A DNA stretch of 5,520 nucleotides. It comes from Chloroflexota bacterium (lineage in GTDB: Bacteria; Chloroflexota; Dormibacteria; CF-121). Within the stretch, counting starts at the first letter, position 1. The number at the start of each line of letters is the position of its first letter. This document shows positions 1 to 5,204 of this stretch, in pieces. The translations under genes and the position numbers were made by a program. The stretch is from the NCBI GenBank assembly GCA_005889285.1, contig VBFF01000068.1, positions 1-5,520 on the forward strand, read 5' to 3'. The notes beneath the pieces are model-generated. The model did not search any database and had not been told where the DNA came from. It saw only the letters and a list, made by a program, of their open reading frames with translations.

Positions 1-1831
1 TGCCGACCATGGTGCCGTAAACCCCGTTCATGTCCTGGTTGCCGGGTCCGGTATGTCCAACCCAGGCGCCGATCACCAGGTTTGGCGAGTAGGCCATCAT
101 CCAGGCGTCGCGGTAGTTGTTCGTTGTTCCCGACTTGCCGGCGAACGGCTTGTTCCAGCCCAGGTTCCACTGGCTCGAGTAGTCCTTGAGGATATCGGTG
201 ATCAGGTACGCCTCCTGGGCGCTGATGACCTGTTTGCCCTGGGGCTTGTTCGGATTGTCGAGGGTGTTGCCGTCTTTGTCTTTGACTTCGAGCAGCGACA
301 CCGGATCGTGCCGCGTTCCGCCGGTGGCAAACACGCCATAGCCGACGGCATGGTCCAAGAGGCGGACCTCGCTCGATCCGATCGCGGTCGTCACCTCGCT
401 CTTGAGTGGCGTCGTGATCCCCATGTCGTGGGCGAAGTTGACGACGTTGTCGACACCCGCGGTCTGCATCGTCTCGAGCGCCGGGATGTTGCGGGAGAGC
501 AAGAGCGCCTTGTGCGCCGAGATGATGCCCATGTCGCGGAAGTCGAAGTCATGGAACTGCCCGTTGGCGAAATGCCGCGAGGTATCGTCCAGCGGGCTGC
601 CCATGGTGAGCTTGTGCGATTTGAAGGCCTGCTCGTAGGCGTAGGGCTTAAAGGACGAGCCCGGCTGGCGAAGTGCCGTCACGACGTTGAACTGGCCCTT
701 GATGTCGTTGTTGAGGTAGTCGGCTGAGCCGACCATCGCCAGGATCTGACCGGTCTTGGGGTCGATCGCCAAGAAGTCACCATTGTCGGCGCCAAGCCGT
801 CCCAGGCGCTGCTGACCGACGGCCACGGCCTGCTCGGCCGCCTTCTGCAGATTGAGGTCGAGCGTGGTCTTGACCGTGAGACCACCGGTGTTGATGGCGG
901 ACGGCCCATAGACCGTCTCCAATTGATCGAAAACGTAGTCGACGAAGTGGGGCGCCAGGCTGCTCCGGTTCTCCTTGAAGACAAACGTCAGCGGCTCGTT
1001 CTTCGCCTGCTCGGCCTGGGCGCTGGTGATCATGCCGGTGTTCACCATGGCGTCGAGCACGACCGCCTGCCGGGCGAGCGCCCGCTCTTTGTGGAGCGCA
1101 GGATCGTAGTAGCTGGGACCATTCGGCAAGCCGGCGAGCAGGGAGGCCTCACCCAGCGTCAGGTCCTTGGCGTGCTTCCCGAAATAGACCTCGGCGGCGG
1201 CCTCGACGCCGGTGGCGTTGTGCCCGTAGTAGATGGAGTTGAGATAAAGCTTGAGGATGTCCGCCTTGCTGTACTTCGATTCCAGGGCCGTTGCCAGTAG
1301 CGCCTCGCGCAGCTTGCGCAGGATCGTCTTCTGGGGCGATCGCAGGATGGCGATCTTGGCCAGCTGTTCCGTGATGGTGCTGGCGCCCTGCTGCGGCTTG
1401 CGGGTGATGACGTCGATGATGCCCGCTTTGATGACCCGTCCCCAGTCGACGCCGTGGTGCTGGTAGAAGTGCTTGTCCTCGACGGCGATGGTCGCGTTCT
1501 GCAAGTTGGGACTGATGTCCGTCAGCTCTTTCGGTATGACACGCACGCCCTGGGCGTTGCGTACCTCGATCGTGTTGAGGTTTCGGTCGACGATCTTGAC
1601 GTCACCGGCGGCCAGGTCCAGCCGGCTGGGATCGGGCAGGGTGGCGTAAGCGTAGGCGAAGGTGCCCAGCACCAGCAGCAGGATCAGGCCGAACGCGATG
1701 CCCGCGACCGTCATCCAGTTACGCCGGATCCTGAGCCAGTCGAGCCAGTTCTGAGGCCAACGCGCCGACCGGGCTGCCGAGGCGCGCATCCGTGGCGCCG
1801 GTTGCGGCGCCGCCGGGCGCGGGTCAGCCAC
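1..1831 (-). CDS. Class A penicillin-binding protein (PBP1A-like transglycosylase/transpeptidase), C-terminus cut by window edge
   Basis: Bifunctional enzyme that polymerises lipid II and cross-links peptidoglycan at the outer face of the membrane. About 610 codons are visible. A short Pro/Arg-rich cytosolic tail is followed by one membrane anchor at about residues 41-65. The glycosyltransferase (GT51) domain spans about 100-280, with VEDKHF (catalytic Glu118), GASTITEQLAK (149-159), RKLRE (second Glu176) and LKLYLNSIYYG. The transpeptidase domain starts at about 320, with SSFK (nucleophile Ser392, Lys395), SRN (446-448) and KSGTTN (Lys566). Family members are usually 650-850 residues, so only the end of the transpeptidase domain and any tail are missing. 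I chose the GTG at 1831 because AAGGG lies 7 nt upstream and it begins 35 nt after the preceding stop. An ATG at 1789 (residue 15) is possible but has no ribosome site. It is the third gene of a probable operon. KSG for KTG and TEQ for TQQ are mild motif variants. The family call is near certain. Confidence 0.96.
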   Translation of the reverse strand, partial: MADPRPAAPQPAPRMRASAARSARWPQNWLDWLRIRRNWMTVAGIAFGLILLLVLGTFAYAYATLPDPSRLDLAAGDVKIVDRNLNTIEVRNAQGVRVIPKELTDISPNLQNATIAVEDKHFYQHHGVDWGRVIKAGIIDVITRKPQQGASTITEQLAKIAILRSPQKTILRKLREALLATALESKYSKADILKLYLNSIYYGHNATGVEAAAEVYFGKHAKDLTLGEASLLAGLPNGPSYYDPALHKERALARQAVVLDAMVNTGMITSAQAEQAKNEPLTFVFKENRSSLAPHFVDYVFDQLETVYGPSAINTGGLTVKTTLDLNLQKAAEQAVAVGQQRLGRLGADNGDFLAIDPKTGQILAMVGSADYLNNDIKGQFNVVTALRQPGSSFKPYAYEQAFKSHKLTMGSPLDDTSRHFANGQFHDFDFRDMGIISAHKALLLSRNIPALETMQTAGVDNVVNFAHDMGITTPLKSEVTTAIGSSEVRLLDHAVGYGVFATGGTRHDPVSLLEVKDKDGNTLDNPNKPQGKQVISAQEAYLITDILKDYSSQWNLGWNKPFAGKSGTTNNYRDAWMMAYSPNLVIGAWVGHTGPGNQDMNGVYGTMVG

Positions 1832-1838
1832 AGGCCCG

Positions 1839-1843
1839 CCCTT
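1839..1843 (-). promoter_or_regulatory. Ribosome binding site deciding the PBP start
   Basis: Reads AAGGG on the minus strand, 7 nt before the GTG at 1831. The internal ATG at 1789 is preceded only by GC-rich sequence with no such motif. This supports the GTG start and adds 14 residues to the N-terminus. Confidence 0.5.
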
Positions 1844-1866
1844 GCGTGGAGTCGGTGCGCCCTTGT

Positions 1867-2370
1867 CTATCGCTTCTTCGAGACGGCCGCGTGCCCGCTC
1901 TCGTGCGGGGTGCTCGAGCCGCTGACCAGACGGCGCGCGTAGCCGGCCGCCAGCGCGGTGAGCGCCGCCTCTGCGGCGCTGATCAGCAGTCGCCGCCCGA
2001 TGCTCTCCTTGGATTGGACTTCGACTTTCTTCTTCCCGTCCGCCTTGACGATGCGCTTCTGCGCCGACGCCCAGGCTCTGGCGTCGTCACGAAACTCCTC
2101 GAGGCGATCGCGAAGATCATTCAGCTTCAACTTGCGAGCGAGCTGCTCCGCCGTCGAGCGACGGCGACGCGTGCGATAGCCGAACACCGCAAAGCCAGTG
2201 ACCGCCAGCACCAGCGTGCCGACCACCAGCTGGAGGACGTGATTGGTCTGCAGCTGCGTCTTGAGATCGAGGTTGCGCTTGGCGCGCAGCTGGAGCGCCT
2301 CTAACGTTTCCCCGAGGTGGGCACGGGTCTGCTCTACTTCCCGTTTCGCTTCAGTACTTGTTTGGCCCAC
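1867..2370 (-). CDS. DUF3618-family membrane protein
   Basis: A 167-residue protein of unknown function. The N-terminal part (about residues 9-30, EVEQTRAHLGETLEAL) matches the DUF3618 pattern of a charged helix with a TRxxLxETLxAL core. One hydrophobic segment at 45-65 is followed by an Arg-rich stop-transfer (RTRRRR). A long charged, probably helical stretch follows (about 70-120). A second weakly hydrophobic, Ala-rich helix at about 125-145 may lie on the membrane. The GTG start at 2370 is supported by AAGGAGG 7 nt upstream. It begins 37 nt inside the 3' end of the holin-III gene, so the two are probably translationally coupled, and it ends 35 nt before the PBP start. Proteins of this type often sit beside holin-III/YqjE proteins in high-GC bacteria. 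A membrane-organising or stress role is inference only. Confidence 0.85.
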   Translation of the reverse strand: MGQTSTEAKREVEQTRAHLGETLEALQLRAKRNLDLKTQLQTNHVLQLVVGTLVLAVTGFAVFGYRTRRRRSTAEQLARKLKLNDLRDRLEEFRDDARAWASAQKRIVKADGKKKVEVQSKESIGRRLLISAAEAALTALAAGYARRLVSGSSTPHESGHAAVSKKR

Positions 2371-2768
2371 TCGGCATCCTCCTTCAGCGTGGTCATCGTC
2401 TTGGGGGGCGGTCCGATCAGGAGCATGCTTTTTCCGACGAGGCCGAGGATCAGGGCCAAGACCAGGAAGAGCACCGTCTCGATGCCGGCGACGAGCGCGT
2501 GCGCCGGGATGATGAGTGCGATCGTGACCAGGAGCATGATGAAGAAGAGCAGGCCGCAGATCGCCGCGATCCCGAGGAACACGGCAGCCTTGATGTTGCT
2601 CTGCAGCATCTCCTTGAGCTCGATCTTGGCCAGCTGGATCTCCTGCTGGACCAGGCGGACGGTATCTTCGACCGCCACCCGTGCCAGATCGATCAGGCCG
2701 TGCGGGCCGTTGCCGTTCGCGGTCGTCCGCGCCGAGTCGGTGGCCGAAGCCCGCGGAGCAGAATCCAT
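2334..2768 (-). CDS. Holin-superfamily-III / YqjE-like (DUF1469) two-TM membrane protein
   Basis: A 144-residue inner-membrane protein. Residues 1-24 are a polar, disordered-looking tail. Residues 25-58 form an amphipathic helix (LIDLARVAVEDTVRLVQQEI onward) typical of this family. Two strongly hydrophobic segments follow at about 61-87 and 94-118. The C-terminus ends with the family-like TLKEDAEWAKQ motif (127-137). The ATG at 2768 is chosen over an in-frame ATG at 2795 because AAGGAGGG stands 5 nt before it. It is the first gene of a leftward operon, and its 3' end overlaps the DUF3618 start by 37 nt. 'Holin' is a family label: relatives are chromosomal membrane proteins in many non-phage settings, and no lysis gene is nearby. 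Function is unknown; a link with envelope stress or cell-wall synthesis is inferred from the neighbouring PBP. Confidence 0.87.
   Translation of the reverse strand: MDSAPRASATDSARTTANGNGPHGLIDLARVAVEDTVRLVQQEIQLAKIELKEMLQSNIKAAVFLGIAAICGLLFFIMLLVTIALIIPAHALVAGIETVLFLVLALILGLVGKSMLLIGPPPKTMTTLKEDAEWAKQVLKRNGK
2378..2384 (-). promoter_or_regulatory. Shine-Dalgarno for the DUF3618 gene, inside the upstream coding region
   Basis: AAGGAGG on the minus strand, 7 nt before the GTG at 2370. It lies within the codons for Lys-Glu-Asp near the end of the holin-III gene (residues 129-131). Its strength and spacing fix the DUF3618 start despite the gene overlap. Confidence 0.75.
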
Positions 2769-2773
2769 CAACG

Positions 2774-2781
2774 CCCTCCTT
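2774..2781 (-). promoter_or_regulatory. Strong Shine-Dalgarno for the holin-III gene
   Basis: AAGGAGGG on the minus strand, 5 nt before the ATG at 2768. It excludes the in-frame ATG at 2795, which would put this motif inside the coding region and has no comparable site of its own. Confidence 0.8.
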
Positions 2782-2797
2782 CCTTCCAGTCGCACCG

Positions 2798-2814
2798 TCT
2801 AGAGCAATCCTAGA
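2798..2814. repeat. Short inverted repeat TCTAG-N7-CTAGA near the predicted transcription start
   Basis: Two perfect 5-bp arms (2798-2802 and 2810-2814) flank 7 bp. They sit at or just downstream of the start sites expected from the two candidate promoters. It could be an operator half-site pair or a weak 5' leader hairpin. The arms contain the self-complementary CTAG, so chance is a real possibility. Confidence 0.3.
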
Positions 2815-2841
2815 ACGTAAACATTATAGCGTGCCTGTCAA
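2814..2841 (-). promoter_or_regulatory. Candidate overlapping promoter P2 for the same operon
   Basis: On the minus strand, a perfect TTGACA (2836-2841) is followed, after 16 bp, by TACGTT (2814-2819), which keeps the TAnnnT pattern. Its start site would be near 2807, inside the TCTAG inverted repeat. P1 has the better -10 and P2 the better -35, so either or both may be used. Confidence 0.4.
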
Positions 2842-2852
2842 CTTTAAGTTAA
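2823..2852 (-). promoter_or_regulatory. Candidate sigma-70-type promoter P1 for the holin-III/DUF3618/PBP operon
   Basis: On the minus strand, a perfect TATAAT (2823-2828) is preceded, after 18 bp, by TTAACT (2847-2852), a 4/6 match to the -35 consensus. It lies in the only AT-rich stretch of the window. The start site would be near 2816, giving a leader of about 47 nt before the ATG at 2768. It partly overlaps a second candidate promoter. Confidence 0.55.
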
Positions 2853-2863
2853 GCTGAAGAGCG

Positions 2864-3031
2864 ATGGAAAATCAGCCCGGCATGCCCGATCCCGTGATTC
2901 CCAACCCCGGCCAGCCGAACGTGGGCGACCCGCCAGGACCCGAGCTGGCGCCCCAGCCGCCACAGCCGGAGATCCAGGAGCCGCCGCCCGCTCCCGTCGA
3001 GGTGCCCCAGCCGGGATTCCACCGGCCGTAA
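2864..3031 (+). CDS. Proline-rich 55-residue hypothetical protein
   Basis: The ATG at 2864 opens a 55-codon frame ending TAA. Twenty of 55 residues are proline, mixed with Gln, Glu, Gly and Ala (motifs such as APQPPQPEIQ and EPPPAPVEVPQP). There is no signal peptide, membrane segment or cysteine, so it should be an extended, unstructured, acidic polypeptide. About 84% of codons end in G or C, as expected for coding DNA here. The Shine-Dalgarno is weak (GAAGAG 2 nt before the ATG), which lowers confidence. It starts in the AT-rich gap divergently from the envelope operon and ends 11 nt before the GTG of the metallo-hydrolase gene, so the two probably share a transcript. I do not recognise it. 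It could be a linker-like microprotein, or a chance frame in a 5' leader. Confidence 0.5.
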   Translation: MENQPGMPDPVIPNPGQPNVGDPPGPELAPQPPQPEIQEPPPAPVEVPQPGFHRP

Positions 3032-3042
3032 ATAATGAGGAT

Positions 3043-3723
3043 GTGATCCGCCGGATTCCTGGCGTTCGCGGCGCGCAGGCGTACCTGCATCAGCACCACG
3101 AGGGTCTCGCCGTCATCGATCCTGGATATACCGGCAGCTTCCGCGCGGTCCTTCGCTTCGTCGAGGCACAAGCCCTGGGCCGGATCGATTGGGTCGTCCT
3201 CACCCACCACCACATCGACCACGCGGGCACCGCGCTCGCCCTGTGCCAGGCAACCGGAGCGCGTCTCGCCGTGCACACAGCGGACGCGGCGTACCTGCAT
3301 CCGCGCCGGCCTCGGGAACGGATGACGTTATGGGGCCTGGCCGACCGCCTGCCTGTGGGACTGGCCCGATTCGTCGTAACCTGCGCGGGGCGGGCGGCGC
3401 GCCTGCTCGAGGACGGCGAGACCATCGCGGGACTGACGGTGGTGCACGGACCGGGCCACACGCCGGGCAGCATCGGTCTTCACTCGGAATCCGAGTCGGC
3501 GCTTTTTCTCGGCGACATCCTCAACAACGAACGGGGAATCCGCACCCCACCCTGGAACGTCAATCACTCCCACCGCCTTGCCCTGCAAGCGCCGCAACGA
3601 CTTGAGACGCTCGCCTATGAGCGCGCCTATTTTGGCCACGGCCCGGCCATCACGAGCGGCGCCGACCAATGTGTCCGTGCCTTCCTGACGCGCCGGACGC
3701 CGGTGCCGGCTGCGACCGCCTAA
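3043..3723 (+). CDS. MBL-fold metallo-hydrolase
   Basis: A 226-residue metallo-beta-lactamase-fold hydrolase, probably cytoplasmic (no signal peptide). The dinuclear metal set is complete. THHHIDHAG gives the HxHxDH motif (His55, His57, Asp59, His60), GPGHTPGS gives His139, LFLGD gives the bridging Asp158, and FGHGP gives His199. The N-terminal strand reads LAVIDPG, as in the glyoxalase-II/YcbL-like group. Length is normal for a single-domain member. The substrate cannot be read from the sequence; thioester, lactone or sulfur-compound hydrolysis are options. The GTG start at 3043 has only AGG 2 nt upstream, so initiation may depend on coupling to the proline-rich frame that ends at 3031. Its stop codon overlaps by 4 bp the stop of the convergent phosphodiesterase gene. 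Confidence 0.93.
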   Translation: MIRRIPGVRGAQAYLHQHHEGLAVIDPGYTGSFRAVLRFVEAQALGRIDWVVLTHHHIDHAGTALALCQATGARLAVHTADAAYLHPRRPRERMTLWGLADRLPVGLARFVVTCAGRAARLLEDGETIAGLTVVHGPGHTPGSIGLHSESESALFLGDILNNERGIRTPPWNVNHSHRLALQAPQRLETLAYERAYFGHGPAITSGADQCVRAFLTRRTPVPAATA

Positions 3724-4796
3724 GCCAGCAGGCTGAGGCCGTCGACAGGGCCGAGGTCGATTCCGAGAAGGGCCGCAATCGTCGGTGCCCAATCGGTGAG
3801 ATGGGGTCGCTTCGCCGTCATCGCGTGGGCGATCGCTGCTACCGCCGGGTGCCCGCCCCCGACCAGCGCGACGGTGCGGGCGGTAACCGGGGCGCCGTGG
3901 AAGCCTCCCGCGGAATAGATGGGCGCCGCGAAGATGCGTCCCGGTTCGGCGCCGACGATCGCCAGCGAGTCATTCGACGCCACGCACGTTTCGATGCCGT
4001 CGATTCGCTCGAGGGCTGCGCCGGCTTCATGCCGATCTACCCCGGGAAGAAGATGGACCAGGGCGGCACCGCCGTCCGGGATATACGCGTCCCACCAGCC
4101 GTGCGTGTTGTGTGCCATGGGGTCGATTGGCACCGATCCGTTCCGTGACTGCATGTCGTGATCGGAGACGATCATGATGACGGTCTCCGCCCAGCCGCGG
4201 GCGAGCGCGTCGAGCAGCTCGCCGACGACCTCGTCCGTGGCACGGTAGCACGCTTGGGCCGCCTCACTCTCCGGGCCGTGGTCGTGCCCGGCGGTGTCAG
4301 ATTCGTTCAGGTGTCCGAAGACGAAGCCATTGGCCTCCTCGCCGAGCGCGTCCATCAGATGGGGACGAACGGCCGCGTTCACGGGATAGCCGTGCGCATC
4401 CAGCGTCGTTCCAGGCGGGATGGCACCGCCGGGGGGCCAGCGAGTGTCGGCCGATCCGGTACAAAGGAGGCCACGGTCGTCCGCCACGATGGCCGCGGTG
4501 CGGATCCCCGCCGCGCGGCAGCCATCGAAGATGGTGGGCACGCCGGGTGTCTCGAGGCCAGCCCACGCCGGCAACTTCGCGTAACGCCACGAGGTGGTTC
4601 GAACGCCGTGGGTCGACGGCCGGCAGCCGGTCAGCAGGGAGCAGAACCCCGGATCGGTCGAGGAGGGGAGGTCGGTGGTGCCGCCGCTCGAGGCCCGACC
4701 GCCTCGCTGCGCGAGGTCCCACATGCGCGGCGTGAGGTCGGCGGAGATGGCGCGGTGGGGAAAGCCATCCAGCCCGAGCAGGACCACTCGCGTCAT
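3720..4796 (-). CDS. Type I phosphodiesterase / nucleotide pyrophosphatase-like protein (alkaline phosphatase superfamily)
   Basis: A 358-residue hydrolase for phosphate mono- or diesters, with the two-metal site of the family in order. Asp10 lies in LLGLDGFP. A nucleophile region PSSTDPG follows (Thr47 by analogy with the TxPN motif of nucleotide pyrophosphatases), then LLTGCRPSTHGV. Asp167 and His171 come from ESDTAGHDHG, Asp212-His213 from VSDHDM, and His300 from GGFHGAP. The last segment (HLTDWAPTIAALLGID) is the usual C-terminal signature. No signal peptide is visible, so it is probably cytoplasmic. SDHD instead of SDHG is a small deviation. The ATG at 4796 has no convincing Shine-Dalgarno. 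The gene is divergent from, and 18 bp away from, the split-barrel gene, and its end overlaps the MBL gene. The substrate is not predictable: nucleotides, phosphonates, phospholipid headgroups and sugar phosphates are all handled by relatives. Confidence 0.9.
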   Translation of the reverse strand: MTRVVLLGLDGFPHRAISADLTPRMWDLAQRGGRASSGGTTDLPSSTDPGFCSLLTGCRPSTHGVRTTSWRYAKLPAWAGLETPGVPTIFDGCRAAGIRTAAIVADDRGLLCTGSADTRWPPGGAIPPGTTLDAHGYPVNAAVRPHLMDALGEEANGFVFGHLNESDTAGHDHGPESEAAQACYRATDEVVGELLDALARGWAETVIMIVSDHDMQSRNGSVPIDPMAHNTHGWWDAYIPDGGAALVHLLPGVDRHEAGAALERIDGIETCVASNDSLAIVGAEPGRIFAAPIYSAGGFHGAPVTARTVALVGGGHPAVAAIAHAMTAKRPHLTDWAPTIAALLGIDLGPVDGLSLLA

Positions 4797-4801
4797 CGGC
4801 T

Positions 4802-4807
4802 TATTCT
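4802..4807 (+). promoter_or_regulatory. Candidate -10 element of a leaderless promoter for the split-barrel/arginase genes
   Basis: TATTCT (TAnnnT pattern) ends 7 nt before the GTG at 4815, the spacing expected if transcription starts at the start codon itself. Neither gene flanking this 18-bp gap has a Shine-Dalgarno, which fits leaderless expression. No good -35 is visible, so this is tentative. Confidence 0.33.
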
Positions 4808-4814
4808 GACGGGC

Positions 4815-5204
4815 GTGCTTCCCCCGGAATTTGAGAAAGCCCTCAATGGCACGGATGAGTTACTGGTTAGCTCGCGCGAGGACGGCCGCGAGCGGGCGGT
4901 CCGGGCCTGGTTCATCGTCACCGCCGATGGCGAGATCTACCTTTTCAATTACGCCTACGCGCTTCGCGTGGCACGATGGCGCACCGACCCCTGGACGCGC
5001 TTGACGGTCCCCGGAGGTGGTCCGTCGGTCGAGGGGCGGGTGCGCTTTGTCGATCCGGCAGAGCTCGGGGGCGCCGTCCAGGAGATGATCGTTGAGCGCT
5101 GGGGGATGTGGGGCGCGCCCACGCCGGAGGGCCTCCGGCGGATGGTCCGAGATGGCTCGCACGTTCTGGCGCGTGTCGAGGTACCGTACCAGGAAGGACG
5201 ATGA
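4815..5204 (+). CDS. Probable FMN/F420-binding split-barrel (PPOX-type) protein
   Basis: About 129 residues from the GTG at 4815. The order of elements resembles pyridoxamine-5'-phosphate-oxidase-like split-barrel proteins. There is a first strand (ELLVSSREDG, 15-24), then AVRAWFIVTADGEIYLF (28-44) where such proteins have the WF-V--G-LY segment. ALRVARWRTDP (49-59) resembles the KVRRLRRDP cofactor-phosphate-binding region, followed by WTRLTVPGG and VEGRVRFVD (72-80). It would bind a flavin or deazaflavin, or possibly haem; the substrate is unknown. The frame stays open far upstream, but that stretch is antisense to the phosphodiesterase and unlike any protein I recognise, so I start at 4815. 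No Shine-Dalgarno is present. The TGA overlaps the ATG of the arginase-like gene (ATGA), indicating translational coupling. The family assignment is by pattern only and DUF-type relatives are possible. Confidence 0.66.
   Translation: MLPPEFEKALNGTDELLVSSREDGRERAVRAWFIVTADGEIYLFNYAYALRVARWRTDPWTRLTVPGGGPSVEGRVRFVDPAELGGAVQEMIVERWGMWGAPTPEGLRRMVRDGSHVLARVEVPYQEGR
5191..5197 (+). promoter_or_regulatory. Ribosome binding site of the arginase-like gene
   Basis: AGGAAGG precedes the ATG at 5201; the AGGA part has a 6-nt spacing. It lies within the last codons of the preceding gene and supports the ATGA-overlap start. Confidence 0.6.

Noticed and set aside
53..1942. Series of open plus-strand frames across 53-1942
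   Set aside because: They are antisense shadows of the PBP gene. Their translations are Val/Arg/Asp-rich with no recognisable domain, while the minus strand carries every PBP motif.
2334..2768. Prophage lysis cassette, because of the holin-family protein
   Set aside because: No endolysin, spanin or other phage gene is nearby, and the family is widely chromosomal.
2823..2841. TTGACA and TATAAT read together as one promoter
   Set aside because: Only 7 bp separate them on the minus strand, far below the 16-18 bp needed. They are better explained as parts of two overlapping promoters.
2872..3300. Minus-strand open frame over the proline-rich gene and MBL start
   Set aside because: Gly/Trp/Ser-rich shadow of proline codons; the MBL metal motif on the plus strand is decisive.
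3078..3301. 14-bp direct repeat GGCGTACCTGCATC (3078-3091 and 3288-3301)
   Set aside because: Both copies lie in the same frame of the MBL gene and encode AYLH in different structural contexts. There are only two copies and no flanking symmetry, so coincidence is likely.
3043..3723. Beta-lactam resistance enzyme, given a PBP nearby
   Set aside because: It has no signal peptide and a glyoxalase-II/YcbL-like layout. The fold is shared by many housekeeping hydrolases, and it is divergently transcribed from the PBP operon.
4158..4814. Long upstream extension of the split-barrel frame, giving a 348-residue protein
   Set aside because: The extension is antisense to the phosphodiesterase, low in hydrophobic structure and unlike any domain. 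The split-barrel homology starts right after the GTG at 4815.
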